Shown here: one piece after another, positions 10,943 through 19,776 of the stretch
Layout of the letters: each line of letters begins with the position of its first letter
Position numbering within the stretch: the stretch's first letter is position 1
Source: Sperchopsis tessellata
Lineage: Eukaryota; Arthropoda; Insecta; Coleoptera; Hydrophilidae
DNA: 45,231 nt
Assembly: GCA_033557685.1 (NCBI GenBank)
Contig: JAWQRN010000052.1
Location: 1 to 45,231 of the forward strand
Reading direction: 5' to 3'
Notes under the pieces: model-generated
Seen by the model: only the letters and a program-made list of their open reading frames with translations
Database searches by the model: none
Told to the model about the DNA's origin: nothing
Made by a program: the position numbers and the translations under genes

Positions 10943-11433
10943 TTGTAACATAGTTTGTGGAGCCAATATTTTTATGCCAATATAATATATAATAACTCCA
11001 AAGTCTAAGAAGCTGTATAAAAACACCTATGTTAAAACATACAATAGTAAAATAAAGTTTTTTAAAAATGTCAAAGTGTTGTTAAATAATATTATTTATG
11101 CATGTGGCCAGATTTCCTAGAATTTCTGTATGTAACGGTGTCTGATTGTTTGGGCAGTTCAGAAGTGATTTCCGTTCAAGTCAGTACACAAGAAGTATAA
11201 CTCGCTCGAGTAATATAAATAAAATATTAAATGTAAACAGATAGTGTCTGTAAATAAATGTTAACTTAATGTTAGTATTAAATCAGTAAATAAATTAAAT
11301 AACTGATATTAAATAAAAGAAAGTATTATTTGACAAATAGTTTAATTGAACCCAGTAATTTCGTAACAATATGTTACTTTTAGATCGTATATTGTGTTTT
11401 TAAAAAGTGCTCTCCAGATGTTTGAAAGTTTAT
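10940..11433 (+). mobile_element. LTR shared by, or lying between, errantivirus elements A and B
   Basis: The start is set by the env stop of element A (10940-10942) followed by TTGTAACATAG; the right limit by the primer binding site at 11434. The interior holds ATAAATAAAATATT-type polyadenylation signals and a TTCCGTTCAAGTCAGT segment near 11170, with TCAGT as a possible initiator, as in related errantivirus LTRs. If it is a single LTR it is about 490 bp. Alternatively, element A's LTR may end near 11371 (CGTAACAAT), leaving a short piece of element B's own LTR at 11372-11433. Only one copy is present, so the limits are approximate. Confidence 0.6.
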
Positions 11434-11451
11434 TGGCGCAGTAAGTAGGAT
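11434..11451 (+). promoter_or_regulatory. Primer binding site, tRNA-Ser type
   Basis: TGGCGCAGTAAGTAGGAT begins with TGGCGCAGT, the complement of the 3' end of tRNA-Ser used to prime reverse transcription in the 17.6/297 group of insect errantiviruses. It marks the start of the internal region of element B. Confidence 0.65.
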
Positions 11452-11639
11452 ATTCTTGGCAATATTAGTGAACATAAATCTGCTTTGTTTTTATGGTTTA
11501 TGACAAATCCGAACAAAATATCTGATCCAGCGTTCGAACGAAAATTGAAGACATCCTGAATTCCTAGAAGGCCAAAAGTAGTCAACTCCATCCACTATCT
11601 TCAAATATATACTGAAGAAGCGAACCTGCAGGCTATGGA

Positions 11640-12600
11640 TCAGACGAAACTACTTTTACTGTGAGTATGCATGTTTTTTAGAGGTTTAAAAAATTATAAT
11701 TCAGACAGAGATACAGATTCTGATTTAAGTTCAAAACTCCAATTTCCTATAAAATTCCATGCTAATTTATCATTTAAGAAATGATTTTCGTGAACAAAGT
11801 CAATTATTATCGCGGTTTATTAATATTTGCGAAAAGTTAGTAAATAAGTTAAAAAGCATCTGCGGCCATTAACTTTTCTTTTACTATTGCAAAAAACTGG
11901 AATGACCTTAAGTCATCGTTATTAAGCACTTATGCTGACAAGGGAGATTGCTATACATTGAACTTCTATCAACCCTGAGACAAGAAAATGAGAACCCATT
12001 TGACTTTTTAATAAAATTCAACAAGTGCTGAATTTACAAATATCCTTTTTCATGACACGTTTAAAAGTTACAGAAAGTACGATATTGTTACTTCAGAAAC
12101 TATGCATTACGAATATACCCTATAGGAAGTCTGTTACAAACCAAAAATCGTAGTGATTTAAATGAAGATTACATGCTTACAAATGATTTTCAACTTGAAA
12201 CAATGCAAAGGAAAACTTACTTTCCAAACAGTTTTCCAAAACTGAAAAAGCCAATGAATTAACCAACCTTCTCGCAATTCGTCCCACAAGCTCCTAAGTA
12301 ACAATTAACACAATTTCCTCATAATGTAAATATCCAAATCAAACATTTCCTAGCCCTAGATCTATGAGTATTTTAAGTAGAAACACCTAATAGCCCCGGT
12401 CTAATCAAAGACCAAACTTTCAACAAAGTGCAAACAGGTTTCCGAGTCTTGGTTACCAAAACAGACCGAATTTCATTGAAGAACTCTTCAACTTAACCAA
12501 TGAACCGTTGGTAGAATTCCCTCCAGAATGCTCTGAAGACCATTTGTTAGGTAAAGTTGCCTCAGACCAGGCAAACCTTAGTTTATATTAATAAACTTAA
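11640..12600 (+). pseudogene. Element B Gag remnant
   Basis: The clearest part is near 11910: WNDLKSSLLSTYADKGDCYTL, followed by a leucine- and asparagine-rich stretch (PFDFLIKFNK-like) and, near 12480, ELFNLTNEPLVEFPPECSED. These match the layout of errantivirus Gag, including the acidic C-terminus. Frame is lost repeatedly (stops around 11980, 12010, 12120 and 12240), so it is a pseudogene. A candidate start is ATG 11637 (MDQTKLLLL), which soon meets a stop. No zinc knuckle is seen. Confidence 0.55.
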
Positions 12601-13535
12601 CAAATAAAGATAATGAACTACCATATATAATTTTTCCCGAAAATAACTTTAAAAGTTATGATAGATAATGGTAGTACACCATTAAGCCGCAAATAGCACA
12701 TAATTTCTTCATAAAATTAAATACGAAAGAAATCTTTCAAATTTCAATGGTTCATGGTACTTCTATAGGTCATAATAGTGTTCCATTTCATGTTCACAAA
12801 TTTTTAAGGAAAAAAAACTTTCTGTAAAATTTCATTTATTTAATTTTCATAATCACTTTGTTTATTAGGTTTAGGTAATTTAAAATTAAGAGCGAATGTT
12901 GATTTAAAAAACAAGAAGTTAACCACACCAAGATGTACATTAAAATTACATTGTATAAACAATATAGATGTACAGCATAGAACCCAACAAGTCATTAAAA
13001 TAAATGTAAAAGATATTCAAGACGAAATAATAGTGCCCTATATAAAAATATCTAAATTAGAAATTCCAGAATATGTTGCAACAGTAACTAATTATCAAGC
13101 CCAGTGCACAATTCTCAACTGTTTAGAGGGACCAGTATCAACAGACCTCTCACAACCCTTTATTGTACAGAATTTCGACGGATACAAATAAAAATTAGAA
13201 AGTAATTCTAATATGTTGAGCATAGAAAAAATAAAGTTTGACTTTTCAAAAATTCACACGTCATTTAAATAACGAAGAAGAAAGCAAACTTAATAAATGA
13301 ATATGCTAATATATTTCATTCAGAAGAAGAACAGCTAACATTTACATACCAAGTAAATACCCGTATATACTAAATCTTATTGCTACCCAGAAGTACATAG
13401 AGGAAAAGTTCAAAACCAAGTACAAAATATGTTAGAACAGAACATTATAAGACCTGCTCATTCACCATGGTCCTCACCTAAATGGGTAGTACCAAAGAAG
13501 CTAGATGCTTCTGGTAAACGTAAGTGGTGTAGAGG

Positions 13536-14127
13536 AATTGTTACAGGAATTGTCCCATATGTTCCAGAATTTTTATCTGATGAAGACTATTTACCGTCTG
13601 AAGTTAATGAATTACCTGTACCCCAGTCTGATCAAGTTAACGAAGCTCCTATAATCCCAACTTTACCAGATGTCTACTGCCTACTACACTTGATGGAATT
13701 GATAAGAAGGTGTAAAACATATTGAATCAACTATCACCAAAACCCAACTCTCAACGAAAACCCCAAGAAAACAAACTCAAACCTAGAACTCAGTATGCAG
13801 AAGACCTAACGGGATCACCACTTAACAATACTAAACTTGCGAATGAAAAATAAAGACTTCGGAAGATGTCATTAGCAGCGTTAAAAAAAAGGTATTAAAA
13901 AAATTAAAAGCAAGAGAGTTATTATTCGAACGGCAGATATTGAAAGTAGCACTGATTCAGAAAAATATGAGACAAACTCACACTGCATTTACTGCACAGA
14001 AAAATTTTTAGAATCAAAATCAAATGAAGGATGGATCCAGTGCGGAATATGCAAGGAATGGACGCATGATAGCTGTGCGGGAGCTGAAGAAGATGACAAT
14101 AACATTGTATGCATAAATTGCACATAA
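13536..14127 (+). pseudogene. pogo/jerky-type transposase C-terminal tail with zinc-binding motif
   Basis: A plus-strand reading covers the linker and end of a CENP-B/jerky/pogo-type DDE_1 transposase. The first part reads VPYVPEFLSDEDYLPSEVNE, followed by a proline-rich stretch. Near 13925 come RTADIESSTDSE and then a cysteine-rich tail, C-x2-C ... NEGWIQCGICKEWTHDSC ... VCINC, ending at TAA 14125-14127. This arrangement (C-x2-C, W-x2-C-x2-C-x4-H-x2-C, C-x2-C) is a PHD-like zinc motif that I recall at the C-terminus of many insect pogo-like transposases. The N-terminal DNA-binding and DDE parts are absent. A stop at about 13723 and at least one frameshift separate the linker from the tail. 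Confidence 0.6.
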
Positions 14128-14513
14128 ATCATTACCAATTTTCTTGTTTTAATACATTATTTTTTAACTGTTTTTTTAATTTTTCAAATGTTAATAATAA
14201 AAACTTCATTCCCTACATGAAATTCATTTTGATTTTTTATAATCCCACTATTATTATTAAGTTTAAATAAGTTACGGGTACACAGAACCACGCATGGTCC
14301 TATGTGCTCCAGCTACAGGGCACAGGGGACACTTTTTCATTTAACTATTTTTTGTAATTTCTTAAAAATGAAGTTATCTTTATGTAAAAATTTTAATGCC
14401 GATCCAAACTAGACCCCTTAAGATATAAATTTATCAAATTTAATACATTTTCTATGAGTAATAATAGTTTTATCGCTAGAACGTTAAGATGTCCTCTGTG
14501 CCCCACTCTCCTC
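14128..14513. other. 3' untranslated part and right end of the pogo-like insert
   Basis: No coding sequence. Near 14335 it contains ACAGGGCACAGGGGACAC and at the end GTGCCCCACTCTCCTC. The two blocks resemble each other in inverted orientation (GTGCCC/GGGCAC), a possible subterminal repeat pair of the transposon. Confidence 0.45.
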
Positions 14514-15061
14514 TATAGTTATCGACTATAGCAAAATTAACAAAAAAAACTATTGACGACCAATATCCTCTACCCAATATAACTGATCTATTGGATAAAT
14601 TAGGATGATATCAATACTTTACTACTCTAGATTTAGTGTCAGGATTCTATCAAATAGAAATGAATGAAGCTGATATTAAAAAAACTGGAATTAATTCAGA
14701 AAATGGTTACTATGAGATCTTACAGATGCCTTTCGGACTAAAAAATAGCCGACAATATTCTGCACAGTATAAAAAACGAAAGAGTACTCGTGTGTCCCGA
14801 CGGTTTAAGTATATTTAGCATTAATTTACAAGAGCACATTAGTAAACTTAAAGATGTTTTTGAAAGATTAAGAAAATCAAATTTCAAAATACAAATTGAC
14901 AAGTCAGAATTTTGAAAAAAGGAAATAGCACATCATTGTTATATTATCACATCTGGTGGAGTAAAATCCAACCAAAAACGACTATGCAAACAAAAGGCTT
15001 TCTTAGACTTTTGGGTTATTAAAGACTTTGCAAAACTAAACATCATAGGTAAAATTTAATT

Positions 15062-15587
15062 TATGCATCCAATAGCACTAGGTAAGCTACTTAAAGAATC
15101 GAAGGTGAATGGGGTCAAGTCTGTTACAAAAAAATGGACAAAATAAGCTGATAATTGGGGTTTTTTACGGGCAGTGCAGTTAACTTAGTTCTGATTAATC
15201 CAATATTTAAAAAGAAAAATATATACTTATTTGTTCCTAAGCACCTGATCACTTGTCAGGGTGCTGTTCTTGCCATTGACCCAAAACTATCCGATGAAGA
15301 ATTAATATCTAATATAATATCGTCCAGAAAAATAATTTCGATAAGAAGATTTAATAAAAGGAATAAATACGGTACCCTCACTTATGAAACGTACATTTCA
15401 CTGCTTTACTATGACTCAGAGGTCAAAACTTATATCTATCCAGTCATTCTTTGCTTCCGTCGTCTTCGTTTTGGTCATACCAAAACACAATGCAGGGGCC
15501 TAGAAAGATGTCAAAAATTCGGCGAAGCGACTTCTGAAAATCATTCTTCTCAGTCATGTTCGTTACAGACCAAATCAATTCAATGTT
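15062..15587 (+). pseudogene. I-like element ORF1, first segment (RNA-binding, zinc knuckles)
   Basis: The reading begins MHPIALGKLLKES at 15062, passes a stop near 15147, and continues open from 15155 to 15589. It includes FVPKHLITCQGAV, a LSDEELISNI block and RKIISIRRFNKRN, which together resemble the domain preceding the zinc knuckles in I/R1/Jockey ORF1 proteins. Two knuckles follow: CFRRLRFGHTKTQC, where the second cysteine is R, and RCQKFGEATSENHSSQSC, where a cysteine is F. ORF1 proteins of this type bind the element RNA and form the ribonucleoprotein particle. The segment ends at KSIQC, in the third knuckle, exactly at the CR1-like insertion. The substituted cysteines indicate decay. 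Confidence 0.7.
15582..15587. repeat. Target-site duplication AATGTT (left copy) of the CR1-like insertion
   Basis: AATGTT here and at 17681-17686 flank the CR1-like element. The zinc-knuckle reading of ORF1 ends at a Cys codon inside this copy and resumes through the right copy. Confidence 0.55.
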
Positions 15588-15590
15588 AAG

Positions 15591-16580
15591 ATGGCTACCA
15601 AGTATTACAAGTGCTGCAATAACAAGGAGCTGAAATTTGATGATTTGTGTCCAATGTGCTGAAGCATATCACCAGGGATGCAGAGAAAGATCGTTTAAGA
15701 ACGCGAGAGTGATAAGGCGCGGTCTAATCGACTACTGCGGTGGTGAAAACGCCACGTGAAATGTCGAAACAAAAGAGGTGTCCGTGATGGATACTGATGC
15801 CCGTATAGTTCTTATGGAAAGGTTGATACATAATCAGAACAAAAGATCAACTTATTAACGAACTTCTAACAAAAAACGGATATTTGGAGGGTAGGGTTGT
15901 CTCTAACATTAAACTGTCAAACTTTCCTACCTGACTCTAATAACAAAGAACACGGCCAGACTCAGGAAAAAATAACGAAAGATAAACCTTTTCAGTAGAA
16001 CATTAAATCAGAAACGGAAAAGTATGTCTTTAATAGTGAGAGTACTGAAAATCAAGAAATGGATACACTGTTAAAGAAATAGCGGGAAATGATGAATAAA
16101 CTCATATATCTGCAACAAGAAAAAACGGTCTCCAACGGAAAAAATAACAAATCAAGTAAACGAAAGGCAACTTGTTAGAAATGGTAGGCGAAAGAAAGTA
16201 AAAAGGGATTGCATATCCAGAAGTGAAATACTTGAGAATGTTTCCATACATGGAACAAATAAAGAAGCCAGCATAAAGGGAGCTCCAAAATTCAGATCAT
16301 TTCATGCATACAGGATTAGCGTGGATACAACTGTGGAATCTCTGATGAAATATCTTAAGGATAAAAACATAACTGATCTGAAATTTGAGAAATTAACCTC
16401 CAAGCACCCATGAAGTGAATCACACATCACTAAAGAGTTACTTAACCCTAGTATCTGGCCAGAGGGAGTACTTACAAATAATTTTTTAATCCGCCTTAAA
16501 TGAAGCAAAAAAAAAATACGTAAGGGAAGGAGAAGTGAAAGTTAATAGACAACTTAAGAAAATTTTCTAAAGGCGCAACA
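15591..16580 (+). pseudogene. CR1-like ORF1 remnant (PHD-like zinc finger, C-terminal domain)
   Basis: ATG 15591 opens MATKYYKCCNNKELKFDDLC. A one-base frameshift near 15659 then leads into AEAYHQGCRERSFKNARVI. The cysteine and histidine spacing resembles the PHD/zinc-finger start of ORF1 in insect CR1-type elements. After a glutamine- and lysine-rich middle (15790-16190), a C-terminal domain appears: FRSFHAYRISVDTTVESLMK, then DLKFEKLTSKHP, and a LLNPSIWPEGVL-type end split by frameshifts (16430-16500). That last block is a common C-terminal signature of such ORF1 proteins. Several stops (for example near 15760, 15997, 16080 and 16410) make it a pseudogene. The role in an active element would be RNA binding and particle formation. 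Confidence 0.6.
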
Positions 16581-16625
16581 GTAACACAGACTGAAACAGG
16601 TAAAAGTGATAATGTTCTGGAAATT

Positions 16626-17290
16626 TTGAATATGAATATTCAATGTATGAGGAATAAGGTTGCTCAGTTGGAATTCTTATTAAATGATACAAAAACTAGG
16701 AAGATTGTCTGTGTATTGGAACATTGGCTTGTAAAAGAAGAATTGCCAGATATCCGCCTAAACAACTACAAGATCGGAAGTAGCCTATGTAGGCAGGATC
16801 ATTCCTATGGAAGTGTACTTGTACTATACCATCATAGCTTGGGAATAGAGGAAATTAAGGTCCACCTGAAGGTGGAAGGGATCGACATTGAGATGTGTGG
16901 AATCAGAATCTTGTTTGCAAATATAATCATTATATGTGTATATAGATCTCCTTTGGGGAAGTAGATGTCTTTGATAATCTGGAAGCATCTCTAATATATA
17001 TACATAAAAAATATAACAGCAAAATTGTAAAAGTTGGTGATTTTAACATAAATTTTATTGCAGATTCTCATACAAAACATTTGATAGAAGAGTTCTGTTG
17101 GATATTCAGTTACTTTTTTTGAACCACCTAGGACGACGGCTGTTAGTAGCACCTGCCCAGATAATATCCTGTGTAATTCTCCAGAAAGTGTCGTCTTTAA
17201 AGAAACTTTAAATTGGCACCTTGCTGACCATCATACTAAAAGAGATGTGCTTCATGTTGAAACGGACTCTGTTGCAGAAATTTGTTTAAA
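16626..17290 (+). pseudogene. CR1-like ORF2 endonuclease domain
   Basis: An open segment (16626-16964) starts MNMNIQCMRNKVAQLEFLL, the N-terminus of the AP-endonuclease domain of non-LTR ORF2 proteins. It includes VCVLEHWLVKEE, where the E of 'EHW' is the metal-binding glutamate, and later SYGSVLVLYHH and ICVYRSP. After a stop at 16962-16964, the reading goes on in another frame with KVGDFNINF (catalytic GDFN, about 17032) and FEPPRTTAVSSTCPDNILCN. It closes with a LADHH motif near 17220, which corresponds to the SDH active site. The domain would nick target DNA. Frame breaks show it is inactive. Confidence 0.7.
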
Positions 17291-17296
17291 AGTATA

Positions 17297-17588
17297 AGAA
17301 TACTAACCGTCGTGAACCTGTATATACTTGCATGCTTGGAGTACATCCACACCAGGAGAGAGACCACCCGAAATAAATCCAAAGTTAATATACCATACCA
17401 CAGACTTTCGAGAACGCAGTGCTCCACAAACTATTGGTGGTATCAAACTTTTCAATGAGTTGCCTAGCGGTATAATTGAACTGTATCCGGTATCCTTTAG
17501 GAGAATCATTAAGAAAACCTTACAAGAGAATTCGATCTACTCCATGGAAGAATTCTGGAACAGTGATATGTTTAAGGCCACAGATTAA
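17297..17588 (+). pseudogene. CR1-like ORF2 C-terminal tail (RT missing)
   Basis: The open frame 17328-17588 encodes TTDFRERSAPQTIGGIKLFN, then ELPSGIIELYPVSFRRIIKK and ENSIYSMEEFWN, ending at TAA 17586-17588. This is the characteristic C-terminus of CR1/Jockey-type ORF2 proteins, where 'G-K-YN-LP--IK' precedes a 'K--L----FYS--EF' end. It directly follows endonuclease sequence, so the whole RT (about 1.5-2 kb in relatives) is deleted. The direct continuation suggests deletion or template jumping and not a separate insertion. Confidence 0.65.
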
Positions 17589-17680
17589 TTTTTGAAATTT
17601 ATTGTTTGTTTTCCTTTTGTATTGACTTGGCTGTTGCGATGTATATATTTTTTTGTGGGCTTAATAAATATGTTATGTTA

Positions 17681-17686
17681 AATGTT
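17681..17686. repeat. Target-site duplication AATGTT (right copy)
   Basis: Matches 15582-15587. Reading from the TGT inside it gives C-C-H-C-E-G, which completes the third zinc knuckle of I-like ORF1. Confidence 0.55.
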
Positions 17687-18159
17687 GTCACTGTGAAGGA
17701 TTCCGATTCTTCTACTCAGCGGTCTTTTCCAGAGTTTGCGAGTAAAAGATCATTAAAGAAACGAAGGCATTCCAAAACCTATCTTTTCAGAACTTACTAA
17801 TAAAATAAAAAAAAAATTATAAACAATCGTATGTTGTTTCCCAGTACACAAGGGAATTTCCAGACTTAAATCGCAATTCTGACCCCAACCCTCATCCAGA
17901 TTGAAAATAGAAGACTGTTCTCTGAAAATAAAATTTCCCAAAGATCATTTGCTTCAGTCATCAAAAAGAGGAAATCTGATAACACGCAACCATCTACTTC
18001 ATATGATACTGTGGGACACCAGGCCTGTCCAATTAATCATTCAAGTGTTAAAGGTATTAGAAACATCCAGAATCACGAAAGCTCCCGTCATCTTAAAACA
18101 AATTGGACTACTCAGGATTTTATCGACTCCCTTACTATAGAGCTGATCACATCTAATAA
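17687..18159 (+). pseudogene. I-like element ORF1, second segment
   Basis: After a one-base frameshift near 17703, the segment reads SDSSTQRSFPEFASKRSLK, the end of the third CCHC knuckle with its cysteine changed to F. VVSQYTREFPDLNRNSDPNP follows at about 17838. After further frame changes it continues as QPSTSYDTVGHQACP and KTNWTTQDFIDSLTIELITS. It stops at 18155-18159 (AATAA), where the BEL/Pao element is inserted, and continues in frame at 21314. This is the serine/asparagine-rich linker and C-terminal helix of an I-type ORF1 protein. Confidence 0.62.
18155..18159. repeat. Target-site duplication AATAA (left copy) of the BEL/Pao insertion
   Basis: AATAA directly precedes the 5' LTR and is repeated at 21309-21313 directly after the 3' LTR. 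A 5-bp duplication is usual for BEL/Pao. Confidence 0.75.
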
Positions 18160-18600
18160 TGTTCAGTGCTGGCCTGCAATTTGGTATAGATCATTTTATT
18201 TTGTGAGTGAACCAAACAGTCCGCTCCTGTGTGATTAAGTTAGAACCAATAAACTTCTGCCATCTGGTGGTCAGAGAATAGAAGCAGTAGAGAATCAGCT
18301 TCCAGGAGTGAAGCAATTAAGAGTGAAATAATAGTGTGGTGTGATGGTTTAAATATATTCGTTGTCCTGTCCCCTCTTGCCGTATCCCTTTAACCTTTAT
18401 TATAGTATTGTATTCACCACTGGCGGACGATTCACTGGAAATAAGGTAGGATACTGATATCTATTGTTTTATATGTGATTAGCTGCACCTAACAGCAAAT
18501 TAAAGTTGGTCCTTCGAAGCTTTAATAACATCAAGCAAAAGGTCTAATTATTATGAACAAGTCCAATACTAAAATAGTTAGTTTGGGAAGAGCCTAAACA
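18160..18600 (+). repeat. BEL/Pao 5' LTR (441 bp)
   Basis: It starts TGTTCAGTGCTGG and ends AGAGCCTAAACA, giving TG...CA ends. It aligns over its length with the 3' LTR, but lacks about 50 bp near its end that the 3' copy has (around 21215-21290), and it carries many single-base differences. The possible primer binding site TTGGTCCTTTTAATTATC follows directly at 18601. Confidence 0.85.
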
Positions 18601-18830
18601 TTGGTCCTTTTAATTATCATCTAATTGAATTGATTAGACCTTATATTCATTTGTTAATTGAAATCATTTAATTTCTAATTTTATATAGTATCGCCACATA
18701 TGTTTTCTTATGAATAGGTTGGGAAATCTATTTTATGATTGTACATTTTATCAATAAAATTGAATATTATTGAATTTGTACAGAGTATTAAGTGTCCATA
18801 CATTTACACTTGATTTTAGTCTACCATAGA

Positions 18831-18945
18831 CTAACGCATTTTGATTTAGTTTCTCATTAACTTTTTGATTTAAGGGCCTAGTTCACTAAACGCATTTTGA
18901 TTTAGTGTGTAGATAGTTGGCTATACACTAACGCATATTTTGTTA
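18831..18945 (+). repeat. Repeated motif in the BEL leader
   Basis: The motif CACTAACGCATTTTGATTTAGT or a close variant occurs three times (about 18829, 18884 and 18926) between the 5' LTR and the gag start, about 40-55 bp apart. It may be a leader repeat of the element. No function can be assigned from one copy. Confidence 0.5.
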
Positions 18946-18975
18946 TTTGTTTGTTTAATGTTTATTTCTTTCAAT

Positions 18976-19776
18976 ATGTCGAATTTAACAGTTGATCAGC
19001 AAATTGTTATTGATTTGCAAAGTTTGAATAATTTATTAACCTCATTGAAACTGCTACTGAGATTGGTCGATTGGCTATGAAAACATCTTTAAAGATTGAC
19101 CTATTTGAGGCTCGCTTTTCAGACTTGTTTGCTAATATCAACAGCGCACAGGCCTTATGTGATGATTTAAGTGTTCTTAGTATTAAACATTGTAAAGAGG
19201 ATGTTCGTAAGGAGGTTTTTAAAAAGGCTGAAGATCTTTAATATAAAGCAAAGTTTGCTCATGTTTTCTTTGATAAAGCAAAGCTATCTTCTTTAGTTCC
19301 ACAACCTAGTGCTGATAAAGTTAACAGCATACAACCTCGTCTGAATTAGCCTAAGTTTTCGGGTAGTGATCTCTCAGCATGGACTCATTTCAGGGACATG
19401 TTTTCAGCTGTGGTTCTAAAACACACATCGTTGTCAGACATTGAAAGGTTTCAACACCTTAGTAATTGTTTGAGCGAACCTGCGTCTGGTATAATTAGTA
19501 CTTTACCAGTTTCAAATGCAAACTTCGCATGTTCGCAGTTCATTATTTAGATCAAGTTTGGAACACCTCTTCATTGTCACCAAGGGCAATATTTGCATTA
19601 CTGCAAGCATTTTTGAATACAGTGAGGGAAAATACTACTGCATTTAAGTCACTGAAATTGAATGACCATGCAGACTATATATTTTTACATTTGGTTCTTC
19701 GACTGCTAGATGAACATACAATAGATTTGTTTGAAACTGAGTTTACAGGCTCAGAAATTCCCTCACTTATGCGCCA
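18976..19776 (+). pseudogene. BEL/Pao Gag remnant
   Basis: ATG 18976 opens MSNLTVDQQIVIDLQSLNN. After a frameshift near 19035 the protein continues as IGRLAMKTSLKIDLFEARFS, LSIKHCKEDVRKEVFKKAED and KFSGSDLSAWTHFRDMFSAV, then DIERFQHLSNCLSEPASGII. The last two blocks are the conserved core of the Gag domain of BEL/Pao elements ('F-G----W--F-D-F---V' and 'K---L---L-G-A'). A further open frame (19529-19825) carries the C-terminal helical part (NHDHADYIFLHLVL-like). Stops lie at 19240 and 19349. The zinc knuckles and protease that normally follow are missing. Confidence 0.75.

Larger units (their letters stand above)
13532..14513 (+). mobile_element. pogo-like (Tc1/mariner superfamily) fragment nested in element B RT, TA target site
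   Basis: The segment is flanked by TA on both sides (13530-13531 and 14514-14515). Its outer ends read GAGGA on the left and TCCTC on the right, so they are inverted with respect to each other. Removing the insert together with one TA leaves the RT frame of element B continuous across the junction, which fixes the borders. On the right, a longer G/C-rich repeat-like block (CCTCTGTGCCCCACTCTCC) is present; on the left, only about 5 bp of terminal repeat remain before coding sequence starts, so the 5' part of the transposon is deleted. Confidence 0.72.
11434..15030 (+). mobile_element. Errantivirus-like Ty3/gypsy element B (3'-truncated, split by a pogo-like insertion)
   Basis: Downstream of the primer binding site come a leader, gag, protease and reverse transcriptase remnants in the expected order. 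The element stops at about 15.03 kb, in the sequence after the RT where pol reads 'FLRLLGY', and the I-like element begins there. RNase H, integrase, env and a 3' LTR are not present. In the shared RT blocks, element B is clearly different from element A (fewer than half the residues agree by eye), so these are two families and not a duplicated copy. Confidence 0.75.
12600..15030 (+). pseudogene. Element B Pol remnant (PR-RT), interrupted
   Basis: The protease site reads MIDNGSTP, so the usual DTG triad is DNG (12664-12675). The linker to RT (12880-13190) is nearly open and includes a LTTPRCTLKLHCINN block. RT starts near 13429 with MLEQNIIRPAHSPWSSPKW and VVPKKLDASGKRKW. It breaks at 13530, where a pogo-like fragment is inserted, and resumes at 14516 with IDYSKINKK, then KLG-YQYFTTLDLVSGFYQI and YEILQMPFGLKN. 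The catalytic YxDD segment is deleted after 14760. A later stretch (14820-14990) encodes the palm-to-thumb helix region, with a stop at 14914. No RNase H or integrase remains here. Confidence 0.72.
15588..17680 (+). mobile_element. CR1-like non-LTR element with internal RT deletion, nested in I-like ORF1
   Basis: It contains an ORF1 with a PHD-like start and a C-terminal fold, an endonuclease and a C-terminal ORF2 tail, but no reverse transcriptase. The 3' end is AT-rich (GGGCTTAATAAATATG). The left border is immediately upstream of the ORF1 ATG (15591), so the copy begins almost exactly at the first codon. Flanking AATGTT repeats support a target-primed insertion. The RT is lost between about 17290 and 17300, where endonuclease sequence meets the C-terminal tail. 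Confidence 0.68.

Noticed and set aside
5186..11433. The segment at 5186-5457 as the 5' LTR of element A
   Set aside because: It shows no similarity to the LTR at 10940-11433, and no primer binding site follows it.
10940..15030. Element B as a tandem duplicate of element A
   Set aside because: In the shared RT region the two differ at more than half the residues, so they are different families.
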